NCBI GenBank assembly: GCA_030602225.1
Contig: JAUWAD010000004.1
Location: 1 to 50,009, forward strand
DNA from: Bacillota bacterium
GTDB lineage: Bacteria; Bacillota; Clostridia; Tissierellales; Tissierellaceae
Direction of reading: 5' to 3'
DNA length: 50,009 bases
Shown here: positions 35,504 to 43,516 of the stretch, one piece after another
How the letters are laid out: each line of letters begins with the position of its first letter
Position numbering within the stretch: position 1 is the stretch's first letter
Program-made: the position numbers and the translations under genes
The notes under the pieces: model-generated
Told to the model about the DNA's origin: nothing
Database searches by the model: none
What the model saw: only the letters and a program-made list of their open reading frames with translations

Positions 35504-36581
35504 GTGGGTTTTTAAGCAGATAATTACTGATACAATTATAAACATCAATCAGAATATTTTCCTGATCGAAATTAACAATTATTGAATTATCAATTTCATT
35601 ACTTCCATATATTTTAAAACCTTTTAAATTATATCTGGTTATGATTTCATTCTTATTACTTCCATGTTGACCTACTAATGCTGAAAGAATCCTGTTGGAA
35701 GTTCTTATGGTAAGGAGTTTTCCCTTAAGAGCATCCCGACGCTCTTCAAAGAAGGTATTTAGAATCTCATTATAAACCCATGTCTCAACCAGTTGTCTGA
35801 AAGATGGATGAAAAGGTCCAGCAACAACATCTTTTCCCAGTTGAATGTTTTCTGTTGGTTGGAGTCCGATTCTAATGACATTAATATCTTCTATTATACA
35901 CTTCATAAGGACTTTTCCTGATATCCTAACTGCATCTTCAATGGAGATTGGAATATAGTCTCCCCTATTATACATATTTTCAAGCTGGGTATTCTTAATT
36001 ATAAGAGTTGGGTAAATTCTAAGGATCTCTGGTTTGATTGAAATAATCTCCCTGGCGGTTCTTAGGGCCTTATCTTCATTATCTCCAGGCAAACCTAGCA
36101 TCATCTGAAGTCCCAAGGTAAATCCCCATAGCTTAATTAGTCTGGATGCGTTGAAAACATCCTCCCTTAAGTGACCTCTTTCACTTAAAATAAGAACTTG
36201 TGGATCAAGAGACTGAACACCAAGTTCAATTATATCAACCTGATACCTTTTCAACAGAGAAAGAATTTCTTCATTGATAGCATCAGGTCTTGTTGAGAGT
36301 CTAATTTTATTAATCATTCCTCTTTGCTTATAGTTATATGCCACTGAAAGCAATAGTTCCTGAGTAGGGATATCAATTGCTGTAAAGCTACCGCCATAAA
36401 ATGCAACCTCAATAAAGCTGTTTTCTTTAAAGGTTTTCAAATGAGAATCAATTGTTTCCTTGACATTTTCCTGGGTAATATTTGTGCTTAGTCCTGTTAT
36501 TTTCTTCTGATTGCAGAATACACAATCATGGGGGCAACCAAAATGTGGCACAAAGATGGGAATTATATAATGCCTACTCAT
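35499..36581 (-). CDS. Elp3-like radical SAM protein, function unknown
   Basis: The product is a radical S-adenosylmethionine enzyme: the cluster motif CPHDCVFC (CxxxCxxC) lies near residue 18, followed by AFYGGSFTAI near 62, IELGVQSLDPQVL near 118, and GLQMMLGLPGDNEDKA near 155. These resemble the radical SAM half of Elp3 and the YhcC/HemN-like group, but there is no acetyltransferase domain; the last 90 residues are of unclear fold. This gene between rnc and smc recurs in clostridia with no known role that I can name. The start is most likely the ATG at 36581 (MSRHYIIPIFVP), after GGTGAGG; the track GTG at 36590 lacks an SD. It overlaps rnc by eight bases. Confidence 0.85.
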   Translation of the reverse strand: MSRHYIIPIFVPHFGCPHDCVFCNQKKITGLSTNITQENVKETIDSHLKTFKENSFIEVAFYGGSFTAIDIPTQELLLSVAYNYKQRGMINKIRLSTRPDAINEEILSLLKRYQVDIIELGVQSLDPQVLILSERGHLREDVFNASRLIKLWGFTLGLQMMLGLPGDNEDKALRTAREIISIKPEILRIYPTLIIKNTQLENMYNRGDYIPISIEDAVRISGKVLMKCIIEDINVIRIGLQPTENIQLGKDVVAGPFHPSFRQLVETWVYNEILNTFFEERRDALKGKLLTIRTSNRILSALVGQHGSNKNEIITRYNLKGFKIYGSNEIDNSIIVNFDQENILIDVYNCISNYLLKNPL

Positions 36582-37293
36582 AATCCTCACCCATTAGTAT
36601 AAGAGCTTCCTTAGCTGCCAGTTGCTCTGCTTCCTTCTTGTTTCTACCCATTCCTGATCCAATTACATCCTGACCTACATGCACATCCACATAGAACAAC
36701 TTATTATGATCTGGACCTTCTTCTCTTACCACCCTGTATGTTATCTTTTCTCTTGTAACTTTCTGTAATTTCTCCTGAAGCTGGGTTTTATAGTCAACAA
36801 ATAGATTCCCCTTGGCAACTTCCTTTACAATATCCTTTTCGAAATTATTTATTAGAAACTTAGTAACAGTCTCAAAATTACTGTCTAGAAATATTGCTCC
36901 AGTAATTGCCTCACTTACATCAGCAAGTATTGATTCCCTTTTTCTTCCACCAGTTGCCTCTTCCCCTTTACCTAGCAATAAATAATCTCCCAGTTTTACC
37001 TTTTTTGCTGCTAGGGCAAGGGATGATTCGCAAACTACCTTTGCTCTTATTTTAGTAAGTTCACCCTCTGGGTAGAATGGGTATTTTAAATACAAGTACT
37101 GACTTACCACTAGATTAATTACTGTATCTCCTAAGAATTCCAATCTTTGATTGCTCTTACTTGGGTGCAAGTTATGTTCATTTGCATAGGAACTGTGAGT
37201 AAGGGCTGTTTCCAATAACTCAATGTCCTCGAAATGATACTCTAGATTATCCTGTAATTTTTCAAAATTTTTCCTACTATTATCATCTATCAT
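36574..37293 (-). CDS. rnc: Ribonuclease III
   Basis: RNase III cuts double-stranded RNA in rRNA processing and mRNA turnover. The 239-residue protein contains THSSYANEHNLHPSKSNQRLEFLGDTVINL near 33-63, with the catalytic ExxxxD-type signature, FVDYKTQLQEKLQ near 165, and a C-terminal dsRNA-binding domain (GSGMGRNKKEAEQLAAKEAL). SD GGGGGAG precedes the ATG. It follows acpP, as in Bacillus. Confidence 0.98.
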   Translation of the reverse strand: MIDDNSRKNFEKLQDNLEYHFEDIELLETALTHSSYANEHNLHPSKSNQRLEFLGDTVINLVVSQYLYLKYPFYPEGELTKIRAKVVCESSLALAAKKVKLGDYLLLGKGEEATGGRKRESILADVSEAITGAIFLDSNFETVTKFLINNFEKDIVKEVAKGNLFVDYKTQLQEKLQKVTREKITYRVVREEGPDHNKLFYVDVHVGQDVIGSGMGRNKKEAEQLAAKEALILMGEDYE

Positions 37294-37317
37294 AATTACT
37301 CCCCCAAGCTGCTTATA

Positions 37318-37548
37318 TTAACTAAGCTTACTCTTTATATATGCCTTTGCATCTCCTACAGTTTTTATGTTATCCACATCATCATCTTCAACTTCCAACT
37401 CAAACTCATCCTCTAAAGCCATTACCAACTCCACAAGATCCAATGAATCCGCGTTTAAATCATCCTTGAATGATGTTTCCATGGTTATCATACTTTCATC
37501 CACATTGAATTGAGTAGCTATAATCTTAATAATTTTTTCAGTTAACAT
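37318..37548 (-). CDS. acpP: Acyl carrier protein
   Basis: AcpP carries growing acyl chains on a phosphopantetheine arm. The 76-residue acidic protein contains [21 protein letters not shown]; the serine in DSLD is the attachment site. SD GGAGGAATAAA precedes the ATG and overlaps the end of plsX. The fabD, fabG and fabF genes usually found between or beside plsX and acpP are not present here. Confidence 0.98.
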   Translation of the reverse strand: MLTEKIIKIIATQFNVDESMITMETSFKDDLNADSLDLVELVMALEDEFELEVEDDDVDNIKTVGDAKAYIKSKLS

Positions 37549-37549
37549 T

Positions 37550-38545
37550 TTATTCCTCCGTTGTAATTAATTTATTTTCTATTGCCTTGATAACATCTTT
37601 TTCAATAAAGGTCTTTAATTGCCCAATACCATTTTTAATGGCATATGAATCGGAACTACCGTGAGCTTTTACCACAGGTTTCTTAGTTCCAAGTAAAGGT
37701 GCTCCACCATACTCTCTATAATCCATGGTTTTCTTAAGTTCAGACATCTGTCCTTTAAGGAGTAATGCTCCAATTTTTGTTTTAAGGTTGCTTAAAAAAG
37801 CTTTCTTCAAAAGGCTAAAAATTGATGATGCAAGGCCTTCAGTTAATTTTAGAGCAATGTTCCCAACAAATCCATCACAGACCATTACATCCACATCCCC
37901 CATGGGCAAATCTCTTCCTTCTATATTTCCCACAAAGTTAATTGGGCTATCCTTTAGTAACTGGAAGGTTTCCTTAGCCAACTGATTTCCCTTTGAATCT
38001 TCAGTTCCAACATTAATTAATCCAACTTTTGGATTCTTTTTACCCATAACTTCTTCCATATAAATTGAACCCATCAATGCAAATTGCTGCAAGTACTCCG
38101 GCTTTGAGTCCATGTTAGCTCCTGCATCAAGAAGAAGGGATGCACCTTTTAATGTTGGGTACAAAAGTGTTATGGCAGCTCTATCTATTCCTTCAATTCT
38201 CTTTACAATAAAAAGACCACCTGCAAGTAATGCCCCTGTATTACCAGCGGAGATTATACCTTCCCCAAGACCATCTTTTAGGGCGTTTAGACCAACCACC
38301 AGGGAACTATCCTTTTTTCTTCTAATTGCTATGGCAGGATCATCATCATTGGTTATAATATCCGTTGCATTTAGTATTTCTAACTTATCCTTTGGATATT
38401 GATATTTAGCTAGTTCTTTAGTTATTATTTCTTCTGGTCCAGTGATTATAATGTGGATGCCAAATTGGTTAATTGCATCAATTGAACCTTTAACTGTAGA
38501 CTCTGGGGCATTGTCCCCTCCCATACCATCAACTATAATTTTCAT
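37550..38545 (-). CDS. plsX: Phosphate acyltransferase PlsX
   Basis: PlsX converts acyl-ACP to acyl-phosphate, the donor for glycerol-3-phosphate acylation by PlsY. The product begins [20 protein letters not shown] and contains [50 protein letters not shown] and [14 protein letters not shown], all family features. The track start is a GTG at 38557, but GTGAGGG is itself the SD for the ATG at 38545, giving 331 residues. FapR, the usual regulator upstream in Bacillus, is missing. FakA, which also yields acyl-phosphate, is encoded nearby. Confidence 0.97.
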   Translation of the reverse strand: MKIIVDGMGGDNAPESTVKGSIDAINQFGIHIIITGPEEIITKELAKYQYPKDKLEILNATDIITNDDDPAIAIRRKKDSSLVVGLNALKDGLGEGIISAGNTGALLAGGLFIVKRIEGIDRAAITLLYPTLKGASLLLDAGANMDSKPEYLQQFALMGSIYMEEVMGKKNPKVGLINVGTEDSKGNQLAKETFQLLKDSPINFVGNIEGRDLPMGDVDVMVCDGFVGNIALKLTEGLASSIFSLLKKAFLSNLKTKIGALLLKGQMSELKKTMDYREYGGAPLLGTKKPVVKAHGSSDSYAIKNGIGQLKTFIEKDVIKAIENKLITTEE

Positions 38546-38591
38546 AATATCCCTCACTTTTAGTAGTCATATTATATATTTTAACACATAA

Positions 38592-38622
38592 AAAAAAGAT
38601 AGTGAAGCTAATCACTATCTTT
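38592..38622 (-). terminator. Intrinsic terminator after rpmF
   Basis: On the minus strand AAAGATAGTGA-TTAGC-TCACTATCTTT followed by a run of T. It lies five bases after the rpmF stop and before plsX. Confidence 0.88.
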
Positions 38623-38627
38623 TCCAT

Positions 38628-38807
38628 TTACTCGACTACAATAACTTCTTTGCTTTTGTAATAGCCACAGCTTCTGCAAACTCTATGTGGTTGTTTAGGC
38701 TCATGACATTGTGGACATTCTACAACTGTAGTTTTATTTAGTCTGTAAGAAGAGGCTCTTCTTTTGTCTCTTCTTGCTTTAGAAGTTTTCCTTTTTGGTA
38801 CTGCCAT
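38628..38807 (-). CDS. rpmF: 50S ribosomal protein L32
   Basis: This gene is too short for the ORF track. Reading the minus strand from the ATG at 38807 gives a 59-residue protein beginning [19 protein letters not shown] with two zinc-binding pairs, CPQCHEP and CRSCGYY, so it is the zinc-containing form of L32. SD GGAGGTGTTTTAA precedes the start. It follows the DUF177 gene, the classical yceD/ylbN-rpmF pair. Confidence 0.97.
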   Translation of the reverse strand: MAVPKRKTSKARRDKRRASSYRLNKTTVVECPQCHEPKQPHRVCRSCGYYKSKEVIVVE

Positions 38808-38820
38808 TTAAAACACCTCC

Positions 38821-39333
38821 TTAATCATTTAGAGAAAGTTCCCTTAACTTTTCGAATCGCAAATCAACATTTGAAGTATCACATTGACACTTCTCCTTGT
38901 TTAGGTCAGCACCACATTTTGGGCATAACCCTTTGCATTCATCACTGCATAAATTCTTCATTGGTAGGGAACTAACAATTTGATTCCAAATGTACTCTCT
39001 GAGGTCTAGTTCATCATCATTATAATAGATAACCTCGTCAGATTCTTCACTGTCATTAGCGTTCCCTGAATCTTTTTTTAATTTTCCTGTTGATTTAAAG
39101 CTCATATCCTTCTTAGTTTCTATTAGGCATCTATCACACTGTGAAGTGTAAGTAAAATCTCCGTTTAAATATAGTTGGAATTCTCCATCAACCTTATAGA
39201 TTTCTCCAGAAACTTTTACCGGAAAGATTATCCCATAATCTTCCAAAATAGGATCATCTATTCTGTTAATTTCATCAGAAAATTTCAGAACAGATTTTGA
39301 ACTATCAACAAACTTTGTTAAATTGATTAACAT
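38821..39333 (-). CDS. DUF177 (YceD/YlbN) family protein
   Basis: DUF177 proteins are encoded immediately before rpmF across bacteria and have been associated with 23S rRNA and 50S accumulation. The 170-residue product has the family pattern: a beta-rich N-terminus, CDRCLIETKKDM near 88-99, acidic YNDDELDLREYIWNQIVSSLPMKNLC, then CSDECKGLCPKCGADLNKEKCQC at the end, a likely zinc knuckle. SD GAGGTGACATAG precedes the ATG at 39333, and a near-consensus promoter lies just upstream. Confidence 0.93.
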   Translation of the reverse strand: MLINLTKFVDSSKSVLKFSDEINRIDDPILEDYGIIFPVKVSGEIYKVDGEFQLYLNGDFTYTSQCDRCLIETKKDMSFKSTGKLKKDSGNANDSEESDEVIYYNDDELDLREYIWNQIVSSLPMKNLCSDECKGLCPKCGADLNKEKCQCDTSNVDLRFEKLRELSLND

Positions 39334-39361
39334 CTATGTCACCTCTTAGACTAACACTACT

Positions 39362-39390
39362 ATTATATATACGAGGCATCTATTTGTCAA
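39362..39390 (-). promoter_or_regulatory. Consensus promoter of the DUF177-rpmF unit
   Basis: On the minus strand TTGACA, 17 bases, TATAAT: both hexamers match the vegetative consensus. It begins about eight bases after the ackA stop codon. Confidence 0.85.
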
Positions 39391-39397
39391 CAATTAG

Positions 39398-40591
39398 TTA
39401 CTTAACTAATTCCAAAGTATCCCTTGCGATCATAAGCTCTTCATTAGTTGGAATAACCATAATTGTAGCACTTGCTAAATCCTTATTAATAACAGCTTCT
39501 TTTCCTCTTACTTTGTTAAGCTCATTGTCGATTCTTATATTCAAGCACTCTAGTCCTTCACAAACCATTTTACGTATAACATCTGAGTTTTCGCCTATTC
39601 CAGCTGTAAATACAAGAACATCAATTCTGCACATTTGAGCAGCATATGCTGCAACGTATTTCTTAACTCTATTTGTGAATACTTGAAGTGCTAATTTAGC
39701 TCTTTCATTTCCCTCTTCAGCAGCTATTTCCAGGTCTCTAAAGTCACTGCTTAGTCCTGATATACCAAGAACTCCTGACTTTTTGTTCAACATATTGTTT
39801 ACTTCATCAAATGTCATACCTTCTTTATCCATTAAAAATGGAATTATTGCTGGGTCAATATCACCAGATCTTGTACCCATAGCCAATCCTTCAAGGGGAG
39901 TGAATCCCATACTTGTATCAATTGACTTACCACCTTCAATAGCTGTAACACTTGATCCATTTCCCAAATGGCAAGTAACTATGTTTAGATCTTTAACATC
40001 TCTACCTAGAATCTCAGCAGCCCTTAAGGAAACATACTTATGAGAAGTTCCGTGGAATCCGTATCTTCTGATTTTGTACTTCTCGTAAAACTCATAAGGT
40101 ATTGGGTAGATATAGTTTTCGGCTGGAATTGTCTGATGGAAAGCTGTATCAAATACTCCAACCATTGGTGTGTTTGGCATTAACTCTTTACAAGCTTCAA
40201 TACCCATTATATTTGGTGGGTTGTGTAATGGAGCAAGCTCAATATTTTTATTAAGTGCATTCATAACTGCTTCATTTATAATAACAGATGATGCAAAATC
40301 TTCTCCACCATGAACAACTCTATGTCCTACAGCGCCAATTTCATCCATTGATTCAAGAGCACCATGTTCCTTGTCCACCAATACACCTAGTACAAGCTCT
40401 AAAGCTTTCTTATGGTCATTCATAGGCTCTTCGATTACAACTCTTTCCTTGCCAGTTGTATCATGCTTAATTCTTGCACCTTCAATTCCTATCCTCTCTA
40501 CAAGTCCTTTAGCTAGAACTCCTTCATCAGTCATATCAATCAATTGATATTTTAAGGAAGAACTTCCGCAGTTGATTACCAATATTTTCAT
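39398..40591 (-). CDS. ackA: Acetate kinase
   Basis: AckA interconverts acetate + ATP and acetyl-phosphate + ADP, giving ATP in fermentation. The 397-residue protein begins [20 protein letters not shown] and contains [51 protein letters not shown] and [32 protein letters not shown] precedes the ATG. No pta gene is adjacent; the divergent neighbour tmcAL uses acetate as substrate. A fermentative lifestyle is likely. Confidence 0.98.
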   Translation of the reverse strand: MKILVINCGSSSLKYQLIDMTDEGVLAKGLVERIGIEGARIKHDTTGKERVVIEEPMNDHKKALELVLGVLVDKEHGALESMDEIGAVGHRVVHGGEDFASSVIINEAVMNALNKNIELAPLHNPPNIMGIEACKELMPNTPMVGVFDTAFHQTIPAENYIYPIPYEFYEKYKIRRYGFHGTSHKYVSLRAAEILGRDVKDLNIVTCHLGNGSSVTAIEGGKSIDTSMGFTPLEGLAMGTRSGDIDPAIIPFLMDKEGMTFDEVNNMLNKKSGVLGISGLSSDFRDLEIAAEEGNERAKLALQVFTNRVKKYVAAYAAQMCRIDVLVFTAGIGENSDVIRKMVCEGLECLNIRIDNELNKVRGKEAVINKDLASATIMVIPTNEELMIARDTLELVK

Positions 40592-40622
40592 CTAATAACC
40601 TCCTAATTGTTTTTCTATAACA

Positions 40623-40651
40623 ATAGTATTATATTTATGTTAAAAAATCAA
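40623..40651 (-). promoter_or_regulatory. Possible promoter of ackA
   Basis: On the minus strand TTGATT, 17 bases, TACTAT. An alternative TATAAT lies further upstream without a good -35, so the exact promoter is uncertain. Confidence 0.4.
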
Positions 40652-40700
40652 CAGATTATACCAACATAAATTAACTTAATAGATTTAAATACTGTAACAA

Positions 40701-40729
40701 TTGTATCAATTAAAAAACAATGGTATTAT
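40701..40729 (+). promoter_or_regulatory. Promoter of tmcAL
   Basis: On the plus strand TTGTAT, 17 bases, TATTAT, ending 26 bases before the tmcAL ATG. This short divergent region serves both tmcAL and ackA. Confidence 0.6.
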
Positions 40730-40755
40730 ATTTCTATATCTGGAGGAGATTAAAT

Positions 40756-41991
40756 ATGAAGATAATTGGATTTGTTACGGAATACAATCCCTTTCACAAA
40801 GGGCATAAACTTCACTTAGAAACTTCAAAGAAGATTTCAAATGCCACCCACTCTGTGGCTGTTATGAGTGGATCATTTGTCCAAAGAGGAGAACCTGCTT
40901 TGGTAGATAAATGGTCAAGGGCTAAGATGGCCATCGAAGGTGGTGTGGATCTAGTATTGGAGTTACCTTGTCTTTACTCAATTAGCTCTGCAGAGCTTTT
41001 CGCATCCGGTGGGGTTAAGATATTGAATAGCTTAAACTGTATAGATTACTTAGGTTTTGGAAGTGAGATTGGTGAAATTAAGCCCTTAGATGATATTTCC
41101 AATTTACTTGTTAATGAGACCAAAGAATTTAAGATTCTACTAAAAGATAGTCTTAAAAAAGGACTCTCATATGCAAACTCACGATCCATAGCAGTGTCCT
41201 CTTTACTATCACATGGAGAGTATGATTACAGTGGGATCATCAGCAAATCAAACAATATCCTTGGAATCGAATATATAAAAGCACTTAGAAAACTTGAATC
41301 AAAGATTAAACCTGTTACCTTTAGAAGGGTTGGAAGTGATTATAATGACCTATCAGTTGATGTGGAAGTAGCATCTGCATCAGCCATTAGAAATCTTATA
41401 TTTAATAAGGACCATCTTCAATGTAAACCCTTACTTCCAAAGTCCAGCTATGATATATTAAATGATTTTTATAGTGATTATGGTGTTTTTAATAACCTGG
41501 AAAGGTACCTAGATATTATTTCCTACTTATTACTAATCCACAGTAGAAAAGATCTTTCGGATTACTTTGATGTGGAGGATGGATTGGAGAATAGAATCAA
41601 GAATTTGAACTTGGAGGACTATAAAATACAGGATATAATTGATGAGGTAACTTCAAAGAGAATAGCTTCCTCAAGGATTAGAAGATTGTTAGTGCACTTA
41701 TTGCTGGGTATCAAAAAAGAGCAGATTCTAGAGTCGAAGAATCATACACCTGGATATATCAGGGTTTTAGGAAGCAATGAGAAAGGATTTGAAATCATCA
41801 ATAGAATTAAAAAATCTTCAGAGTTAAATATAATAACTAAGTTCTCTGATGTGAATTCCATTGGCAATAAGACAGATAGGATGCTACTGGATAAAGAAAT
41901 ACTCTCCACAAACCTATATTTCTACGGCTTAAGTGGAAAGCTTGAAAATAGAGATTACGATTATATAAGTACTCCATACATTAAAAAATAG
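40756..41991 (+). CDS. tmcAL: tRNA(Met) cytidine acetate ligase TmcAL (YlbM)
   Basis: TmcAL makes N4-acetylcytidine at the wobble position of elongator tRNA-Met, using acetate and ATP. The 411-residue product begins MKIIGFVTEYNPFHKGHKLHLE, containing the nucleotidyltransferase HxGH-type motif, then SGSFVQRGEPALVDKWSRAKMAIEGGVDLVLELP, all typical of YlbM. The ORF-track start is twelve codons early; GGAGGAG lies before the ATG at 40756. One of only two plus-strand genes here. In Bacillus it lies in the same ylb cluster as rsmD, coaD, ylbN and rpmF, all nearby. Confidence 0.95.
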   Translation: MKIIGFVTEYNPFHKGHKLHLETSKKISNATHSVAVMSGSFVQRGEPALVDKWSRAKMAIEGGVDLVLELPCLYSISSAELFASGGVKILNSLNCIDYLGFGSEIGEIKPLDDISNLLVNETKEFKILLKDSLKKGLSYANSRSIAVSSLLSHGEYDYSGIISKSNNILGIEYIKALRKLESKIKPVTFRRVGSDYNDLSVDVEVASASAIRNLIFNKDHLQCKPLLPKSSYDILNDFYSDYGVFNNLERYLDIISYLLLIHSRKDLSDYFDVEDGLENRIKNLNLEDYKIQDIIDEVTSKRIASSRIRRLLVHLLLGIKKEQILESKNHTPGYIRVLGSNEKGFEIINRIKKSSELNIITKFSDVNSIGNKTDRMLLDKEILSTNLYFYGLSGKLENRDYDYISTPYIKK

Positions 41992-42011
41992 TACCCAAGG
42001 GTACTATTTTT
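41984..42011. terminator. Bidirectional terminator between tmcAL and the coiled-coil gene
   Basis: AAAAATAGTACCC and GGGTACTATTTTT form a 13-base-pair stem around two bases, with T-runs on both strands. It overlaps the tmcAL stop and serves the two convergent genes. Confidence 0.85.
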
Positions 42012-42453
42012 CTTTGGTTCTTAACTCTTTTCTATTCTCATTAAGCAGTTGAATAATATCCTTAAAGTGCTCTTGAGCTTCAAATAGGATTTCATCTGCA
42101 TATTCCATAGCTCCAGCCATTATCTCATCAGAGCTTAGCTGGGCTTTTCTCATGGTTTCTTCAGCTTTAAGTACAGCTTGCCTATATACTTCTTCTCTAT
42201 CTATAAGGGCTTCTAGCTTTGTTTCAGCTTCGCTTAGCATGGAATCAGCAGCCTTTTGAGCTTCGTCGATGATCCTCTGTCTTTCTTCCTTGATCCATGC
42301 GGCTTGTTTAATCTCATCTGGCAGTTTAATTCTTATCTCCTGAATTATATCTAAAATTTCTTCTTTATTAATCATAACCTTATTTGTTAAAGGAACAGAA
42401 TTTCCAGCTTCTATAATATCTTCCACTTCATCAATCAAAGTCAATAAATCCAT
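42004..42453 (-). CDS. Coiled-coil protein resembling V/F-type ATPase stalk subunits, function unknown
   Basis: I do not recognise a characterised function. The 149-residue product is almost entirely predicted helix and rich in Glu, Lys, Ala and Gln: RIIDEAQKAADSMLSEAETKLEALIDREE and LKAEETMRKAQLSSDEIMAGAMEYADEIL show heptad-like repeats with small residues, as in ATP synthase b or V-ATPase H stalks and DivIVA-like proteins. No membrane segment or catalytic motif is visible. Its ATG overlaps the coaD stop (TAATG) with a GGGGG SD inside coaD, so it is coupled to coaD. Such genes behind coaD recur in clostridia. Confidence 0.75.
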   Translation of the reverse strand: MDLLTLIDEVEDIIEAGNSVPLTNKVMINKEEILDIIQEIRIKLPDEIKQAAWIKEERQRIIDEAQKAADSMLSEAETKLEALIDREEVYRQAVLKAEETMRKAQLSSDEIMAGAMEYADEILFEAQEHFKDIIQLLNENRKELRTKEK

Positions 42454-42938
42454 TATCTAGAACCCCCTTTGAATTTTTCCTTTAATGCATCTTCAACTAC
42501 TTTTGGTACAAAACATGATATATCACCATTAAGAGATGCAATCTCCTTTACGATACTTGAACTTAAAAATGATACTTTACTTGATGATACCATAAAATAC
42601 GTTTCTAATGAAGGGTAAACTTTCCTATTCACCAGAGCCATTTGCATTTCATACTCAAAATCAGAGACAGCTCTTAATCCTCTTATTATGTTATTACAGC
42701 CTTTTCTCTTAGCGTATTCAGTCAGTAATCCTTGAAAATGGTCCACTTCAAGGTTCTCAATATCCTTAGTGGCTTCCTTTATCAATTCCATTCTCTCTGT
42801 TACAGTGAATACATTATGTTTTTTTGTATTGTTCAAAACCGCGATAATTACTTCATCAAATTTCTCTGAGCATCTCTTTATTATATCTAAATGTCCATTG
42901 GTCAATGGATCAAAGCTGCCTGGATAAATAACTTTCAT
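42453..42938 (-). CDS. coaD: Phosphopantetheine adenylyltransferase
   Basis: CoaD transfers AMP from ATP to 4'-phosphopantetheine, the penultimate CoA step. The 161-residue protein has YPGSFDPLTNGHLDIIKR near 4-21 with the TxGH-type motif, NIIRGLRAVSDFEYEMQMALVNRK near 85, and SSSKVSFLSSSIVKEIASLNGD near 118. The ATG overlaps the rsmD stop by one base (TAATG). The rsmD-coaD pair is strongly conserved. Confidence 0.98.
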   Translation of the reverse strand: MKVIYPGSFDPLTNGHLDIIKRCSEKFDEVIIAVLNNTKKHNVFTVTERMELIKEATKDIENLEVDHFQGLLTEYAKRKGCNNIIRGLRAVSDFEYEMQMALVNRKVYPSLETYFMVSSSKVSFLSSSIVKEIASLNGDISCFVPKVVEDALKEKFKGGSR

Positions 42939-43501
42939 TATTCCACCTCATTTATTTTGTAATATGTCATACTCTTACTTCCATAACGTCTATTATCCGT
43001 TTGTATTATTTTACCATAATTTTTATTTAATGTTAATTCTTTATCATGTTCTACGATAATAATTGTGTTATTAGTGATTATGGATGATCCTGATATAAAC
43101 TCCAGTACACTTTTGAATAACTCCACGTCTTTATAGGGTGGGTCAATGAATATATAATCAAAAACCAAGCCCTGAGTATCTAGTAATTTAAGTGCAGAAA
43201 TAGCATCTTTTTGCAAAACAACAGCTCTGTTATCCAAACGTGTTTTTGAAAGATTCGAGGAAACCAATTGCGCTGCCTCCTTGGATTTATCAATAAAATA
43301 CACAAGTCTAGCACCTCTACTTAGGAATTCAATTCCTATGCCTCCAGATCCTGCAAAAAGATCAAGCATTACTGTATCTTCATAGATTTTTCCAATTATA
43401 TTAAACATAGACTCCTTTATTCTATCTTCTGTAGGTCTAATATCCTTATTCTTTGGTGAAATAAGCTTATGCCCTTTCCTATCTCCTGATATTACCCTCA
43501 T
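42938..43501 (-). CDS. rsmD: 16S rRNA (guanine-966-N2)-methyltransferase RsmD
   Basis: RsmD methylates G966 of 16S rRNA during 30S assembly. The product begins MRVISGDRKGHKLISP, the characteristic N-terminus, and has RPTEDRIKESMFNII, the SAM-binding MLDLFAGSGGIGIEFLSRGA near 47, and the catalytic FIDPPY motif near 120. The ORF track opens with a GTG three codons upstream, but that GTG lies within the AAGGTGG SD of the ATG at 43501, so I use 187 residues. It precedes coaD and follows recG. Confidence 0.96.
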   Translation of the reverse strand: MRVISGDRKGHKLISPKNKDIRPTEDRIKESMFNIIGKIYEDTVMLDLFAGSGGIGIEFLSRGARLVYFIDKSKEAAQLVSSNLSKTRLDNRAVVLQKDAISALKLLDTQGLVFDYIFIDPPYKDVELFKSVLEFISGSSIITNNTIIIVEHDKELTLNKNYGKIIQTDNRRYGSKSMTYYKINEVE

Positions 43502-43516
43502 ACAATCCACCTTCTT

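Noticed and set aside
37550-38545. FapR or fab genes hidden around plsX
   Set aside because: The gaps on both sides of plsX and acpP are too short, and no additional reading frame exists there.
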